A stretch of DNA of 64,000 bases from Kaistia defluvii (GTDB lineage: Bacteria; Pseudomonadota; Alphaproteobacteria; Rhizobiales; Kaistiaceae). A program made the translations under genes and the position numbers. The notes below the pieces were generated by a model. That model worked only from the letters and a program-made list of their open reading frames with translations. It made no database searches and had not been told where the DNA came from. The stretch covers positions 121,183-185,182 of the forward strand of contig NZ_JAPKNI010000008.1 of NCBI RefSeq assembly GCF_026343955.1, in the 5' to 3' direction. Positions 1-8,187 of the stretch are shown here, piece by piece; positions within the stretch are counted from its first letter, which is position 1; every line of letters starts with the position of its first letter.

Positions 1-78
1 TTCAAACGGGGCGTCGAAACCCTTGCTCGACTTGGAGGCGGACTTGGCGCTCTTGGGGGCGGTGGCGGTATCGGACAT
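1..78 (-). CDS. N-terminal 26 codons of a probable second phasin (cut by window edge)
   Basis: Only the first 26 codons are inside the window; the reading frame opens at an ATG at 76-78 on the minus strand and begins MSDTATAPKSAKSA followed by a Lys/Ser-rich stretch and FDAPFE. A low-complexity Ala/Lys/Ser N-terminus is common in rhizobial phasins, which coat polyhydroxybutyrate granules. The assignment rests mostly on context: the gene lies just downstream of another phasin on the same strand and has a long TGCA palindrome (189-223) in its promoter region that looks like a PhaR operator. With no folded domain visible, this is an inference and another short cytoplasmic protein is possible. 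Confidence 0.45.
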   Translation of the reverse strand, partial: MSDTATAPKSAKSASKSSKGFDAPFE

Positions 79-188
79 GGACTGAAAGTCTCCTTCGGGC
101 TCAATCGCCGTCGCGGAGCTTGGTCCCGGATCCAGGATTGCGGATCCATTGCAACTCCGATCGACTTGACGCGACCTTACGTCAGTTC

Positions 189-223
189 ATTGTGCAATGC
201 AATATTTTGTTGCATTGCACAAT
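189..223 (-). promoter_or_regulatory. 14-bp-arm inverted repeat, probable PhaR-type operator
   Basis: Perfect inverted repeat: ATTGTGCAATGCAA at 189-202 and TTGCATTGCACAAT at 210-223, separated by 7 bases. It lies about 110 bases upstream of the partial gene at 78 and behind the phasin stop at 336. PhaR regulators of alphaproteobacteria bind TGCA-rich dyads in front of phasin and phaR genes, so autorepression linked to polyhydroxybutyrate is the likely role; it could also form a hairpin in RNA. Confidence 0.6.
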
Positions 224-335
224 TCCGGAGTGATTCCAGCGGCTTAGCCGGGAAGATCCATCGATGCGGCCCGGCAGCCGGGCAGAAGGGGCAAGAAATC
301 TGGCGCTTTCATCGCCATCCTGCCCATTTCCTGGC

Positions 336-716
336 CTATTTCTTCGTCTGCTGCTGCACTTCGCTGGCGGCCTTGCCGATCGTGTCTGCCATATCCTTGC
401 CTTGGCTCTGTGCCGACTCGACTTGCTTCTTCAGGAAGTCCTGCTGGATCTGGCCCAGTTCCTCGATGCTGCGCGCACGCACCAGCTTCTGCGCGAAGTC
501 GAAGGAGGCGGCCACATTGGCCTCCAGGAAAGCGAGCGCCTGGCGGTTGACGTCGCGCGCGCCGGACTGCAGGGTCTTGGCCGATGTTTCCGATTTCTCC
601 ACCGCCTTGACCGTGGCGCCCATGAAATCGTCGAAAGCCTTCTTGGCCTGGTCGACGCTCTTGTCGGCAAGGGCCCGCATCTGCTCCGGAATTTCGAATG
701 CCGTCTTGTCAGACAT
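336..716 (-). CDS. Phasin family protein (polyhydroxybutyrate granule-associated)
   Basis: A 126-aa amphipathic, almost wholly alpha-helical protein of the phasin_2 type. Phasins cover the surface of polyhydroxyalkanoate granules in the cytoplasm and control their size and number. Visible features are the N-terminal FEIPEQMRALADKSVDQA stretch, a heptad-like middle with FDDFMGATVKAVEKSE, and the C-terminal FDFAQKLVRARSIEELGQ segment typical of the family, ending in a Gln/Lys-rich tail. The start at 716 is chosen because GGGAG lies 7 bases upstream of it; the ATG at 722 directly abuts that motif. It is transcribed toward the partial gene at the window start and the two probably act together. 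Confidence 0.85.
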   Translation of the reverse strand: MSDKTAFEIPEQMRALADKSVDQAKKAFDDFMGATVKAVEKSETSAKTLQSGARDVNRQALAFLEANVAASFDFAQKLVRARSIEELGQIQQDFLKKQVESAQSQGKDMADTIGKAASEVQQQTKK

Positions 717-1044
717 CGCCATCTCCCATGTTGAGGACAAGACAACAATAGTCCCTGCTGGAAGCGACGCAAGGCGAGCTTGCGGGCAATGCTTGCGGCA
801 TGCATCGCCTTTGATGGAAAGCGCAAGCAACACATTAACCAAAGGATGGAAGAGATAAGGGGTTGCGGCGGCCGCGGCGTGGACCGGGGAGGGCAGGCCC
901 TATATTAGCTTGTCTTCAAGGACTGACGCTCTTGAGGAGAAGATTGTTCATCGGCGGGACGATGAGCAGGCGGCCCGTTCAATCACGCGGCTGCGCCAGG
1001 CGTGAGAGTGAGTACGCCGGAATGGCGGGAAAAGTGGCAGCTAT
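717..1044. other. Intergenic region, divergent promoters of phasin and histidine kinase
   Basis: No credible gene in these 328 bases. Near the phasin there are several TGC/GCA elements (GCAATGC, GCATGCATCGC at about 786-810) that might be weaker PhaR contacts. The part before 1045 holds the kinase promoter; no clear -35/-10 pair could be picked. Confidence 0.5.
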
Positions 1045-4000
1045 ATGAGTGCACGCAATCTTGCCTATCTCGACCTGTCGGCCTTGCCGACCGTCGGACC
1101 GGCCTTGCTGTCTGCCCGCCCGACCTTCGTCTGGGCGGCGGATGGAAGACGGGTGCTCTGGGCGAATGCCGCCGGCGCCGATTTCTTCGGCGTCGCCGAA
1201 CTCGACCGGCTGCTCGACCGCCGCTTCTCCGATACCTTCCCCTCGACCCTCCAGATCGCCCGCTTCGCCCGCGCCCTGCCGAAGGGGGCGACCCGGATGG
1301 AGCGCATCAGTTTCGCGACCGGCGGCAGGCTGCAGAGCCTGGCGGCCCGTTGCACGCGCATCGCGCTGGCGGACGACAGCAGTGCCGTACTCATCGCGCT
1401 CGATGCGCCGCGCGGACAAGCGTCCTCGCCGAGTGAGCGGGCCGAACGCCTGGCCGATGCCCTGGCGGCCGAGGATTGTCTGGTCGCCATCCTGGATGCG
1501 TCCGGCGAGGTGGTCGCCGCCTCCGGCGGGCTCGATGCCCTGACGGCGGCGGAGGGCGCCATCGAGGCGCTGGTCGCCGGCATGGATCGTGGCGATGCGC
1601 GGTTGCTGAAGCGTGTGCTGCGCATCGACGATGTCCGCCGTCCCGCCGGTGTCGCCCGTTTCGAGCAGGACGATCGGTCTTTTCATCTCCTGGTCGTCGG
1701 CCCGGCGGAACGGGTCCGCCTGGAGCCGGCGGCTGCCGTATTGCCGCCGTCGCCCGAGGAAGAGACTGCGAGCGAAGACGTCGAGGCCGATCGGGCGGAG
1801 CTTCCCGCTCTCGGGCCGGTTGCGATCGTGACCGCGCCGGCGGAGCCTGTCGTCGCGCCGCAGGAGCCGTCTGCGCCGGCCCAGCCGGAGCCGGAAAGGG
1901 CAGTCACGCCGCTCCCGGCTGAAGCGCTGAAGGCGGAAGCCGAACCGTCCGTGGACGTCGAAAGCGCCGCCCCGTCCCTCGAGCGCGCGCCGAAGTCGAT
2001 GGCCGATATCGTCGAGGCGGTCAGCGACGCGCCCGCCGTCGAGGCCCCTGTGCGGGCCGCGACCCCTGTTTCGCCGGAAACGGCCGCGCCTTCCGATACG
2101 CCGGATGTGCCGGAAGCTGCGCCTGTGGAGCCCGAGCCGGCCGCCGCTGCCGAGGCCGTCGAGGCTGTGCCGGTCGAGCCACAGCCCCGCTTCCGGTTCG
2201 AGGAGCCGTCCACCCCTGTCCGCTTCGTCTTCCAGATGGATTCCGAAAGCCGCTTCAGCTTCGTTTCGCCGGAGTTCGCCGCGGTCGTCGGTCCTCGATC
2301 GGCTGGGATCGTCGGCGTCGCCTGGCCAGTGGTCGCCGCGGAGCGCGGGCTGGACCCGCAGGGCAGCATCGCCGCCCTGATCGCCCGGCGCGATACCTGG
2401 AGCGGGGCGACCCTGAACTGGCCGGTCGATGGCCAGGACCTGCGGGTTTCGGTCGACCTCGCCGCGCTGCCCGCCTTTTCGCGCGATCGCGCCTTTGAGG
2501 GCTATCGCGGCTTTGGCGTCATCCGTCCGGTCGAGCTGCGCCGCGAGCCGCCGGTCGCGCCGCCGAGGCCGGTCGTTGTCCTGCCGACCCGGCCGCCCGC
2601 CGCCGAGCCGTCCAATGTCGTGCGCCTGCCGCGCGCCGCGACCCTGCCAGCCGATGCCGAGCGGCTGAGCATGCCCGAGCAGGATGCCTTCCGCCGGATT
2701 GCCGTGGCGCTCGGCGCCAAGGTCGAGGACGCCGCCAAGCCGGTGGCGGAAACCCCGCCCGTCGAGGAAGCCAAGGGGCAGGGTGCTCCGACGCCCGAGG
2801 CCGAGGCGATCGTCGTTCCGGAGCCGAGGGGCGATGCGCCAGCGGCGCCCGTGGAAGTCGCCCAGGCGGATACCCAATCGAACCAGACGTCGGCTTCGGC
2901 CGAGGCGCCTGCGCCGGCTGTCGCGCAGGACGTCGCCGCCGAGACGCCGGAAATCGAGTCGACGGAAACGGCTGTCGAGCCCGACAGCGCGGCCATGCTT
3001 GCCGCTGAGTTGCCGACAGTCGACGTTACGCCTGCGCCCGAGCCTGAACCCGTCGTGGAAATCGTCCAGGCGCCGGCGCCGGTGCTTGCAGGGCGTGTGG
3101 AACCCCCGGTCGCCCGGGCGCCGTCGCCGGATCGCCAACTGGTCGAGGATCTCGCCGCCGCGGGTCAGAAGATCGCCGAGCTGGAAGCGATCCTCGATAC
3201 CGCCACGGATGGCGTCGCGGTCGTCGATGCCGATGGCTGCATCGTGCGCATCAACCGCAGCGCCGAGGCGCTGTTCGGGGTCGATTCCGCCCATGTCGCG
3301 GGCCTGCCCTTTACCCATTTGCTGGCCGAGGAAAGCCGGAAATCGGCGCTCGATTATCTCGAGGGCCTGGCACAGAACGGCGTGGCCAGCGTGCTCAATG
3401 ATGGCCGCGAGGTCATCGGCCGCGTGCCGCAGGGCGGGCTCATTCCTCTGTTCATGACGATGGGCCGGCTCGGCGAGACCGGAAAATTCTGCGCCGTGCT
3501 GCGCGACATCACGCAGTGGAAGAACGCCGAGGAAGAGCTGATCAACGCCCGCCGCGCGGCCGAGACGGCCTCGATGCAGAAATCGGATTTCCTCGCCAAG
3601 GTCAGCCACGAGATCCGTACGCCGCTCAATGCCATCATCGGCTTTTCCGAAGTCATGATGGAGGAGCGCTTCGGCCCGATCGGCACAGAGCGCTACAAGG
3701 AATATCTGCGCGACATCAACGTCTCGGGCGCGCATCTGATGAGCCTGCTCAATGACCTGCTCGATCTCTCCAAGATCGAGGCCGGCAAGCTCGACCTGAA
3801 TTTCGAGGCGGTGGCGCTGAACGAGATCGTCATGGAATGCGTCGCGATGATGCAGCCGCAGGCCAATCGCGAGCGCATCATCATTCGCACCAGCCTGTCG
3901 AGCCAGGTGCCGAGCATCGTCGCCGATCCCCGTTCGATCCGGCAGATCGTGCTCAACCTGGTTTCGAACGCCGTCAAGTTCACGCTGGCCGGCGGCCAGG

Positions 4001-4278
4001 TGATCGTCTCGACGGCGCTGGAGGAGCGGGGCGAGGTGACGCTGCGCATTCGCGATACCGGCATCGGCATGTCGGAAAAGGATGTGGAGACGGCGCTGAT
4101 GCCGTTCCGCCAGATCGCCACCTCGGCGAAGCATCGCAGCGACGGCACCGGCCTCGGCCTGCCGCTGACCAAGGCGCTGGTCGAGGCCAACCGCGCGGCT
4201 TTCCAGATCGACAGCGCGGTCGGCCAGGGCACGCTGATCCGCGTGACCTTCCCGGCAACGCGGGTTCTGGCAGGGTAG
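1045..4278 (+). CDS. PAS-domain sensor histidine kinase, PdhS/PleC/DivJ type
   Basis: A 1077-aa predicted soluble histidine kinase. PAS-like segments are visible at about residues 25-60 (FVWAADGRRVLWAN), 392-500 and 713-830. The HisKA dimerisation domain has the H-box VSHEIRTPLNAIIGFSEVM with phospho-acceptor H855, and the ATPase domain has the N-box around N975, the G1 box DTGIGM and the G2 box GTGLGLPL near 1034. This H-box and the large size match the PdhS group of Brucella and relatives, kinases placed at the old pole that act through the response regulator DivK on the CtrA cell-cycle pathway; that role is inferred. The PAS domains are joined by long Pro/Ala/Glu/Val-rich linkers (about 215-385 and 510-700). 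No transmembrane segment was seen. The gene is monocistronic; start 1045 is the first ATG after an in-frame stop at 1009. Confidence 0.85.
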   Translation: MSARNLAYLDLSALPTVGPALLSARPTFVWAADGRRVLWANAAGADFFGVAELDRLLDRRFSDTFPSTLQIARFARALPKGATRMERISFATGGRLQSLAARCTRIALADDSSAVLIALDAPRGQASSPSERAERLADALAAEDCLVAILDASGEVVAASGGLDALTAAEGAIEALVAGMDRGDARLLKRVLRIDDVRRPAGVARFEQDDRSFHLLVVGPAERVRLEPAAAVLPPSPEEETASEDVEADRAELPALGPVAIVTAPAEPVVAPQEPSAPAQPEPERAVTPLPAEALKAEAEPSVDVESAAPSLERAPKSMADIVEAVSDAPAVEAPVRAATPVSPETAAPSDTPDVPEAAPVEPEPAAAAEAVEAVPVEPQPRFRFEEPSTPVRFVFQMDSESRFSFVSPEFAAVVGPRSAGIVGVAWPVVAAERGLDPQGSIAALIARRDTWSGATLNWPVDGQDLRVSVDLAALPAFSRDRAFEGYRGFGVIRPVELRREPPVAPPRPVVVLPTRPPAAEPSNVVRLPRAATLPADAERLSMPEQDAFRRIAVALGAKVEDAAKPVAETPPVEEAKGQGAPTPEAEAIVVPEPRGDAPAAPVEVAQADTQSNQTSASAEAPAPAVAQDVAAETPEIESTETAVEPDSAAMLAAELPTVDVTPAPEPEPVVEIVQAPAPVLAGRVEPPVARAPSPDRQLVEDLAAAGQKIAELEAILDTATDGVAVVDADGCIVRINRSAEALFGVDSAHVAGLPFTHLLAEESRKSALDYLEGLAQNGVASVLNDGREVIGRVPQGGLIPLFMTMGRLGETGKFCAVLRDITQWKNAEEELINARRAAETASMQKSDFLAKVSHEIRTPLNAIIGFSEVMMEERFGPIGTERYKEYLRDINVSGAHLMSLLNDLLDLSKIEAGKLDLNFEAVALNEIVMECVAMMQPQANRERIIIRTSLSSQVPSIVADPRSIRQIVLNLVSNAVKFTLAGGQVIVSTALEERGEVTLRIRDTGIGMSEKDVETALMPFRQIATSAKHRSDGTGLGLPLTKALVEANRAAFQIDSAVGQGTLIRVTFPATRVLAG

Positions 4279-4407
4279 AGAAGACCCTTACCCTGTCCCT
4301 CTCCTGCAAGCGAGCGAGGGGACGCGCTCCTCAGCATGTTGGGAGGGGAGCGCTATGCGAAAATCGCTTCAGCAGGAGGCGAAGCGGAGTCGGCCCAGCA
4401 AGAGTTC

Positions 4408-4827
4408 TCAGCCTGCCACCGGCCTCGTGCCGAGGCTTGTAAAGAACCGCAGCAGATAGCCATCCGGGTCGGCGACGACGAACTGGTGGTGGCCGAGTTC
4501 CTCGTCCTCGCGGCGATACCAGCGTTCCTCGAAGGGCAGGGTGATCGGCGCCGCGTCGCGCATGCGGGCCCAGAGCGTGTCGACATCCTCGACCTCGATC
4601 TGGAAATTGACGCCGCGCCCGAAGGGACGCTCCAGTGCCGCCTTGTGAAAGCGGCGGCCGGGGCCTTCCGCTTCCTCCAGCATCAGATGCACGCCGTCGC
4701 GATCGAGGAACACGAAGCCTTCCTCCGGCCGGCCATAGAGGATGCGGAAGCCGGCCAGCCCGATATAGAAGCGGAGCGACTCGTCGAGGTTCGAAACCTC
4801 CAGTTCGGGCACCAGCTTGGGCGGCAT
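4408..4827 (-). CDS. VOC family protein (glyoxalase/bleomycin-resistance fold)
   Basis: 139 aa with a single vicinal-oxygen-chelate domain: N-terminal PELEVSNLDESLRFYIGLAGF and C-terminal HHQFVVADPDGYLLRFF, where FVVADPDGY is the usual closing strand of the bleomycin-resistance/glyoxalase superfamily. Such proteins are metal-dependent dioxygenases, isomerases or drug-binding proteins; the substrate cannot be read from sequence. The gene begins 17 bases after the stop of the LysR regulator on the same strand, so the two are probably co-transcribed. Confidence 0.8.
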   Translation of the reverse strand: MPPKLVPELEVSNLDESLRFYIGLAGFRILYGRPEEGFVFLDRDGVHLMLEEAEGPGRRFHKAALERPFGRGVNFQIEVEDVDTLWARMRDAAPITLPFEERWYRREDEELGHHQFVVADPDGYLLRFFTSLGTRPVAG

Positions 4828-4844
4828 CGGTCTGTCCCGGGCCG

Positions 4845-5726
4845 CTATTCGGCGGCGATCTGCATGGAAAGGTTGTCGAGCGACGACACGATATGTTCGG
4901 CCAGCGCGTCGACGATGGGCGTGATCGGCTTGTTCCAGGCGCGGATCAGCCCGATCTCGCAGGGCGCGAGCTTGGGGAAGCCATCGGCCTCGCCGAGCAC
5001 CCGCATGCCGGGCCGCAGCGCCGATTCCGGCTGCACCGAAATGGCGAGCCCGGCCAGCACGGCGGCGGCGAGCGCGGTCGAGTTGTTGCTGGAATAGAGG
5101 ATGCGATAGCGCCGCCCGGTCTGGGCCAGGGCCTCGATCGCCGTCTTGCGCCAGCAGCAGGTGTCGCGGCCGAGCGCCAGCGGCAGCACGTCGTCCTGTT
5201 CGAGCTGGTGATGGTTCGAGACGACCCAGAGCAGCGGCTCTTGCCGGACCACCTCGGTCATCGGCGTGCCCTTGATGTTGGTGATGATGCCGAGATCCAG
5301 TTCGCCGGCGCGCAGGCATTCGATCAGCTGCACGGTCGGCTCGCACACCACCGTCACCTCGACGCGCGGATTGGAGCGCGAGAAGCGCGCCAGGATCTCC
5401 GGCAGGAATCGGTCGGCATAATCGTCCGGCGTGCCGAGGCGGACGCGGCCCGAGAGCTCGTCGTCGTCGAAGGCGGCCATCGTCTCGTCGGACAGCCGGA
5501 CCATCCGCCGCGCATAGCCGAGCAGGCGCTCGCCGTCTTCCGTCAGTTTCGCACTGCGGCCGTCGCGGCCGAAGATCGGCTTGCCGATCCGCTCCTCCAG
5601 CCGGCGCATCTGCATCGACACCGCCGACTGGGTCTTGTGCACCGTCTCGGCGGCGCGCGTGAAGCTGCCGGAATCCGAGATTGCGACGAAGGTCCGCAAC
5701 TGGTCGAGATCAAGCATCGATGCCAT
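4845..5726 (-). CDS. LysR-family transcriptional regulator, LrhA-like
   Basis: 293 aa. The N-terminal winged helix-turn-helix (about 5-65) reads LDLDQLRTFVAISDSGSFTR and QSAVSMQMRRLEERIG, followed by a periplasmic-binding-protein-like effector domain. The opening and the start of the effector domain (RLGTPDDYADRFLPEIL) resemble the LrhA/PecT branch of LysR regulators rather than the CbbR or LysR-catabolic branches. The start at 5726 was preferred to the longer reading frame because GAGGG stands about 8 bases before it. It is the first gene of a probable two-gene operon with the VOC protein and is divergent from the DUF1127 gene across 290 bases, so it may control either. Confidence 0.85.
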   Translation of the reverse strand: MASMLDLDQLRTFVAISDSGSFTRAAETVHKTQSAVSMQMRRLEERIGKPIFGRDGRSAKLTEDGERLLGYARRMVRLSDETMAAFDDDELSGRVRLGTPDDYADRFLPEILARFSRSNPRVEVTVVCEPTVQLIECLRAGELDLGIITNIKGTPMTEVVRQEPLLWVVSNHHQLEQDDVLPLALGRDTCCWRKTAIEALAQTGRRYRILYSSNNSTALAAAVLAGLAISVQPESALRPGMRVLGEADGFPKLAPCEIGLIRAWNKPITPIVDALAEHIVSSLDNLSMQIAAE

Positions 5727-6016
5727 GGCACTACCCTCGCTGGATGCCGCCGCCATTTCGCTCTGCCGGGCCCGCCCCGATGGTTCGACCGCGAACGAAG
5801 CATCCGCGTTTTCGGCTGGAACGGGAGGCCGGCGTCCGGCAAACCGGCTTCCCGGCCCCGACGAAAAGCATCATCAATTCCGATGGCTGATATTAGAAAC
5901 ATTCGTTGGAATGATCAATCGGGACGAGGCATCTTCAAAGCGTACCCGAGACGCGTGCCGGACAACCCCTTCGAAGCATTCGAAGGACTTCGCCACGCCT
6001 GCCGCTGGAGGCTGAC

Positions 6017-6367
6017 ATGACCACATTCGAAACGTTCACACCGCATGCTCGCCCGTCGCGTGGCCGCACGATCGTCCTGATCGCCGCCCAGGTCGCGACG
6101 GCACTTGTGACGCGCGTTCGCATCTGGAAAAATCGTCGCTCCGTCGCGCGCCTTCTCGATTGGGACGCCCGCATGCTGAGCGATATCGGACTGACGCATG
6201 GCGATGTCTATTCCGCCCTGTCGACGCGCGCCGACGAGGACGCGTCGATCCAGCTTGCCATGCGCTCGCTCGAGCGCCGCTATGCCACCCAGGCGCAGGC
6301 GAAGGATCGCCAAGTCCACGCCCGCGAATTGCGCGGTTCGTCCGCCCGCTATCAGCGCAAGGCCTGA
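6017..6367 (+). CDS. DUF1127 (YjiS-like) domain protein
   Basis: 116 aa, longer than the usual 45-75 aa of stand-alone DUF1127 proteins. The DUF1127 helix pair is at about residues 38-70, with the diagnostic LLDWDARMLSDIGLTHGDV. Small Arg-rich DUF1127 proteins of alphaproteobacteria have been linked to RNA turnover and to phosphate and stress responses; this longer copy adds a basic C-terminal tail. GGAGG precedes the ATG by 6 bases. A strong terminator follows at 6448. Confidence 0.85.
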   Translation: MTTFETFTPHARPSRGRTIVLIAAQVATALVTRVRIWKNRRSVARLLDWDARMLSDIGLTHGDVYSALSTRADEDASIQLAMRSLERRYATQAQAKDRQVHARELRGSSARYQRKA

Positions 6368-6447
6368 GAATCGCGACGAAATCGTCGCTCAGGCCCTGCG
6401 ATACCGCCGCAGCCGGAACCCCTAGATCCCCTGGCGGTTCCGTACTT

Positions 6448-6480
6448 GGCCCGCCGCGTTCGTGGCGGGCCCTTTTCTTT
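6448..6480 (+). terminator. Rho-independent terminator after the DUF1127 gene
   Basis: Stem GGCCCGCC (6448-6455) with GGCGGGCC (6464-6471), 8-base loop, then CTTTTCTTT. Confidence 0.8.
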
Positions 6481-6496
6481 CCGCGCGGTCCCTGCG

Positions 6497-7195
6497 TCAA
6501 TCTTTCCGGGGTGTCGTCGGCGCGAAGCGGTCGAAGATCATCTCCATCGACTTGCGATAATTGTCCTGCATGCTCTTGCCGGCATCGAACAGGCGGTCGA
6601 TCACTTCCTCGTTGCTCATCGGGCCGGGCTCCGGTTCGGGCTCCTTCTCCTTGCCGAGGAAGCTCTCCATCAGCGTGACGAAGGGGAGGTCTGGCCGCTT
6701 CTGCGCCGCCTCCTTCGGCCTAGCGCCGCCGCCCGTCATGTCGCGCATCATGGCGAGGAACGGGTTGTCGTAGCTTTCGGTCTGCCGTTGCAGCCCGCCC
6801 ATCATCATGTTGGCCATGACCGGCATCATCCGCCGGATCACGTCATGCGCGATGCCGGTGGATGCCTCGACCTGCAGTGCCACCGCCTTGGCGACTTCCG
6901 GCGAGCCGAACATGCGCTCGACGATGCCATTGCCATCGGCCTGGGCGCGCGGCGTCATCGCCGCCAGCGGATTGTCGAAATAGGACTGGAACTGGCCGGC
7001 GCCGACCTGCTGCCAGAAGGCGGCGACACCGAACGGATCGGCGGAGGTGCGCCGCATGCCGAGCCAGAAGGCCGGCATCATGGCCTCGAAGGCCTTGGAT
7101 TGCTGGTCCTGGGAGAGGCCGAACTCCTTGGCCATGGTCGCGGCGAAGGCGCCCTGCTGGGCCTCCAGCATCAGATCGTAGAATGTCTTCATCAT
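6497..7195 (-). CDS. DUF937-type protein of unknown function
   Basis: 232 aa, no signal peptide. The N-terminal two thirds look like the DUF937 helical domain (FYDLMLEAQQGAFAATMAKEFG, AFEAMMPAFWLGM, DVIRRMMPVMANMMMGGL). The C-terminus is acidic and Pro-rich (KEKEPEPEPGPMSNEE) and then has an amphipathic helix ending IFDRFAP. Met content is high. The family is common in alphaproteobacteria without assigned biochemistry. Either of the two adjacent ATGs (7195, 7192) fits the GGAG at 4-7 bases. The gene follows the stress-protein gene at 7272 on the same strand. Confidence 0.65.
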   Translation of the reverse strand: MMKTFYDLMLEAQQGAFAATMAKEFGLSQDQQSKAFEAMMPAFWLGMRRTSADPFGVAAFWQQVGAGQFQSYFDNPLAAMTPRAQADGNGIVERMFGSPEVAKAVALQVEASTGIAHDVIRRMMPVMANMMMGGLQRQTESYDNPFLAMMRDMTGGGARPKEAAQKRPDLPFVTLMESFLGKEKEPEPEPGPMSNEEVIDRLFDAGKSMQDNYRKSMEMIFDRFAPTTPRKD

Positions 7196-7271
7196 CGTGC
7201 TCCCGCCGCCCCAAGGGCATGTTCGGCGCGGCGGCCGGTCCGCGTCAACCGGTTCGTGTCGATGGCCGCGA

Positions 7272-8096
7272 TCAGTGCGTCATCAGCACCGGCAGGGTGA
7301 GGCCGGTCAGCATGCCGCGCGTCGCGCCGCCGAGGATCCATTCCAGCAGGCGGCTGTGGCCATAGGCGCCCATGATGATGATGCCGGCATCGGCGTCGAT
7401 CGCCGCCTGGCGAATGGCCTTGGCGACGTCCTTGCCGGGATTGGGCACCTTTCGGATGCTGCTTTCCACGCCATGACGCAGCAGGTGGCCGCAGAGCCGC
7501 TCGCCGGTCGGCAGCTTCTTGCCGTCATCGACCAGCACCACTTCGACATGCTTGGCCATCTTCAGGAAGGGCATGGCGGCACGCACGGCGCGCGCGGCGG
7601 TGATCGTGCCGTCCCAGGCGATCATGATGCGGCTCGGGTCGATCGTCGTCTTGCCCTTGCGCGGCACGATCAGCAGCGGCGCGCCGGCGTTGAACAGCAC
7701 GGCCTCGATCAGCGCTTCGCGCACCGGCTCGGGGTGGTCCGGGTCGTCCTCGCCGATGATGACGAGATCGGCCATGCGGACTTCGTGCACGATGCCGTCC
7801 AGGCCGCCGCCGGCCATGACATCGACCAGATGCGCCTCGCCCTCGATGCCGGTTTCGGCGGCGATCTTGTGGAAGGCGTCGATCGCCGTCTCGGCTTCCT
7901 TCATCGCCTGGTTCCGGGCGCTGATCATGAAGTCGGCCGGCACGGGCGCCACGGCATAGCCGGGCACGATCGGGTCATAGGCGAGCGAAAGGCCGGTCAG
8001 GTGGGCGCCGAGACGCTTGGCGAGATCGGCCGCGGCGCGCGCGGCCGGCCGGTCGCCGGCCAGATCGACGACGACGCTGATGTCCTTGATATCCAT
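7272..8096 (-). CDS. Tandem-domain universal stress protein (UspA family)
   Basis: 274 aa containing two Usp alpha/beta domains (about 1-140 and 150-274). The first begins DISVVVDLAGDRPAARAA; the second contains RIMIAWDGTITAARAV and ends with the ATP-binding signature IMGAYGHSRLLEWILGGATR, so the second domain should bind ATP while the first has only a degenerate phosphate loop (LVIIGEDDPDH). Usp proteins accumulate in starvation or redox stress. The gene is upstream of the DUF937 gene with a 76-base gap on the same strand. Confidence 0.88.
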   Translation of the reverse strand: MDIKDISVVVDLAGDRPAARAAADLAKRLGAHLTGLSLAYDPIVPGYAVAPVPADFMISARNQAMKEAETAIDAFHKIAAETGIEGEAHLVDVMAGGGLDGIVHEVRMADLVIIGEDDPDHPEPVREALIEAVLFNAGAPLLIVPRKGKTTIDPSRIMIAWDGTITAARAVRAAMPFLKMAKHVEVVLVDDGKKLPTGERLCGHLLRHGVESSIRKVPNPGKDVAKAIRQAAIDADAGIIIMGAYGHSRLLEWILGGATRGMLTGLTLPVLMTH

Positions 8097-8187
8097 GATG
8101 CGCTCCCTTGGCTCTCTCGATGCTGGCGAGGCTAGAGTCTACTCCGCCCACGCGCTTTGAGAAGGATCAATCGGCACCTGTGCGCAA

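Noticed and set aside
979..4134. A 1051-codon minus-strand open frame antisense to the histidine kinase
   Set aside because: It is Arg/Gly/Asp-rich, lacks any domain, and is the usual antisense shadow of a GC-rich gene; the plus strand encodes a clear kinase.
4635..6020. Long plus-strand frame across the VOC and LysR genes
   Set aside because: It mirrors codon positions of the minus-strand LysR gene and has no recognisable domain or ribosome site.
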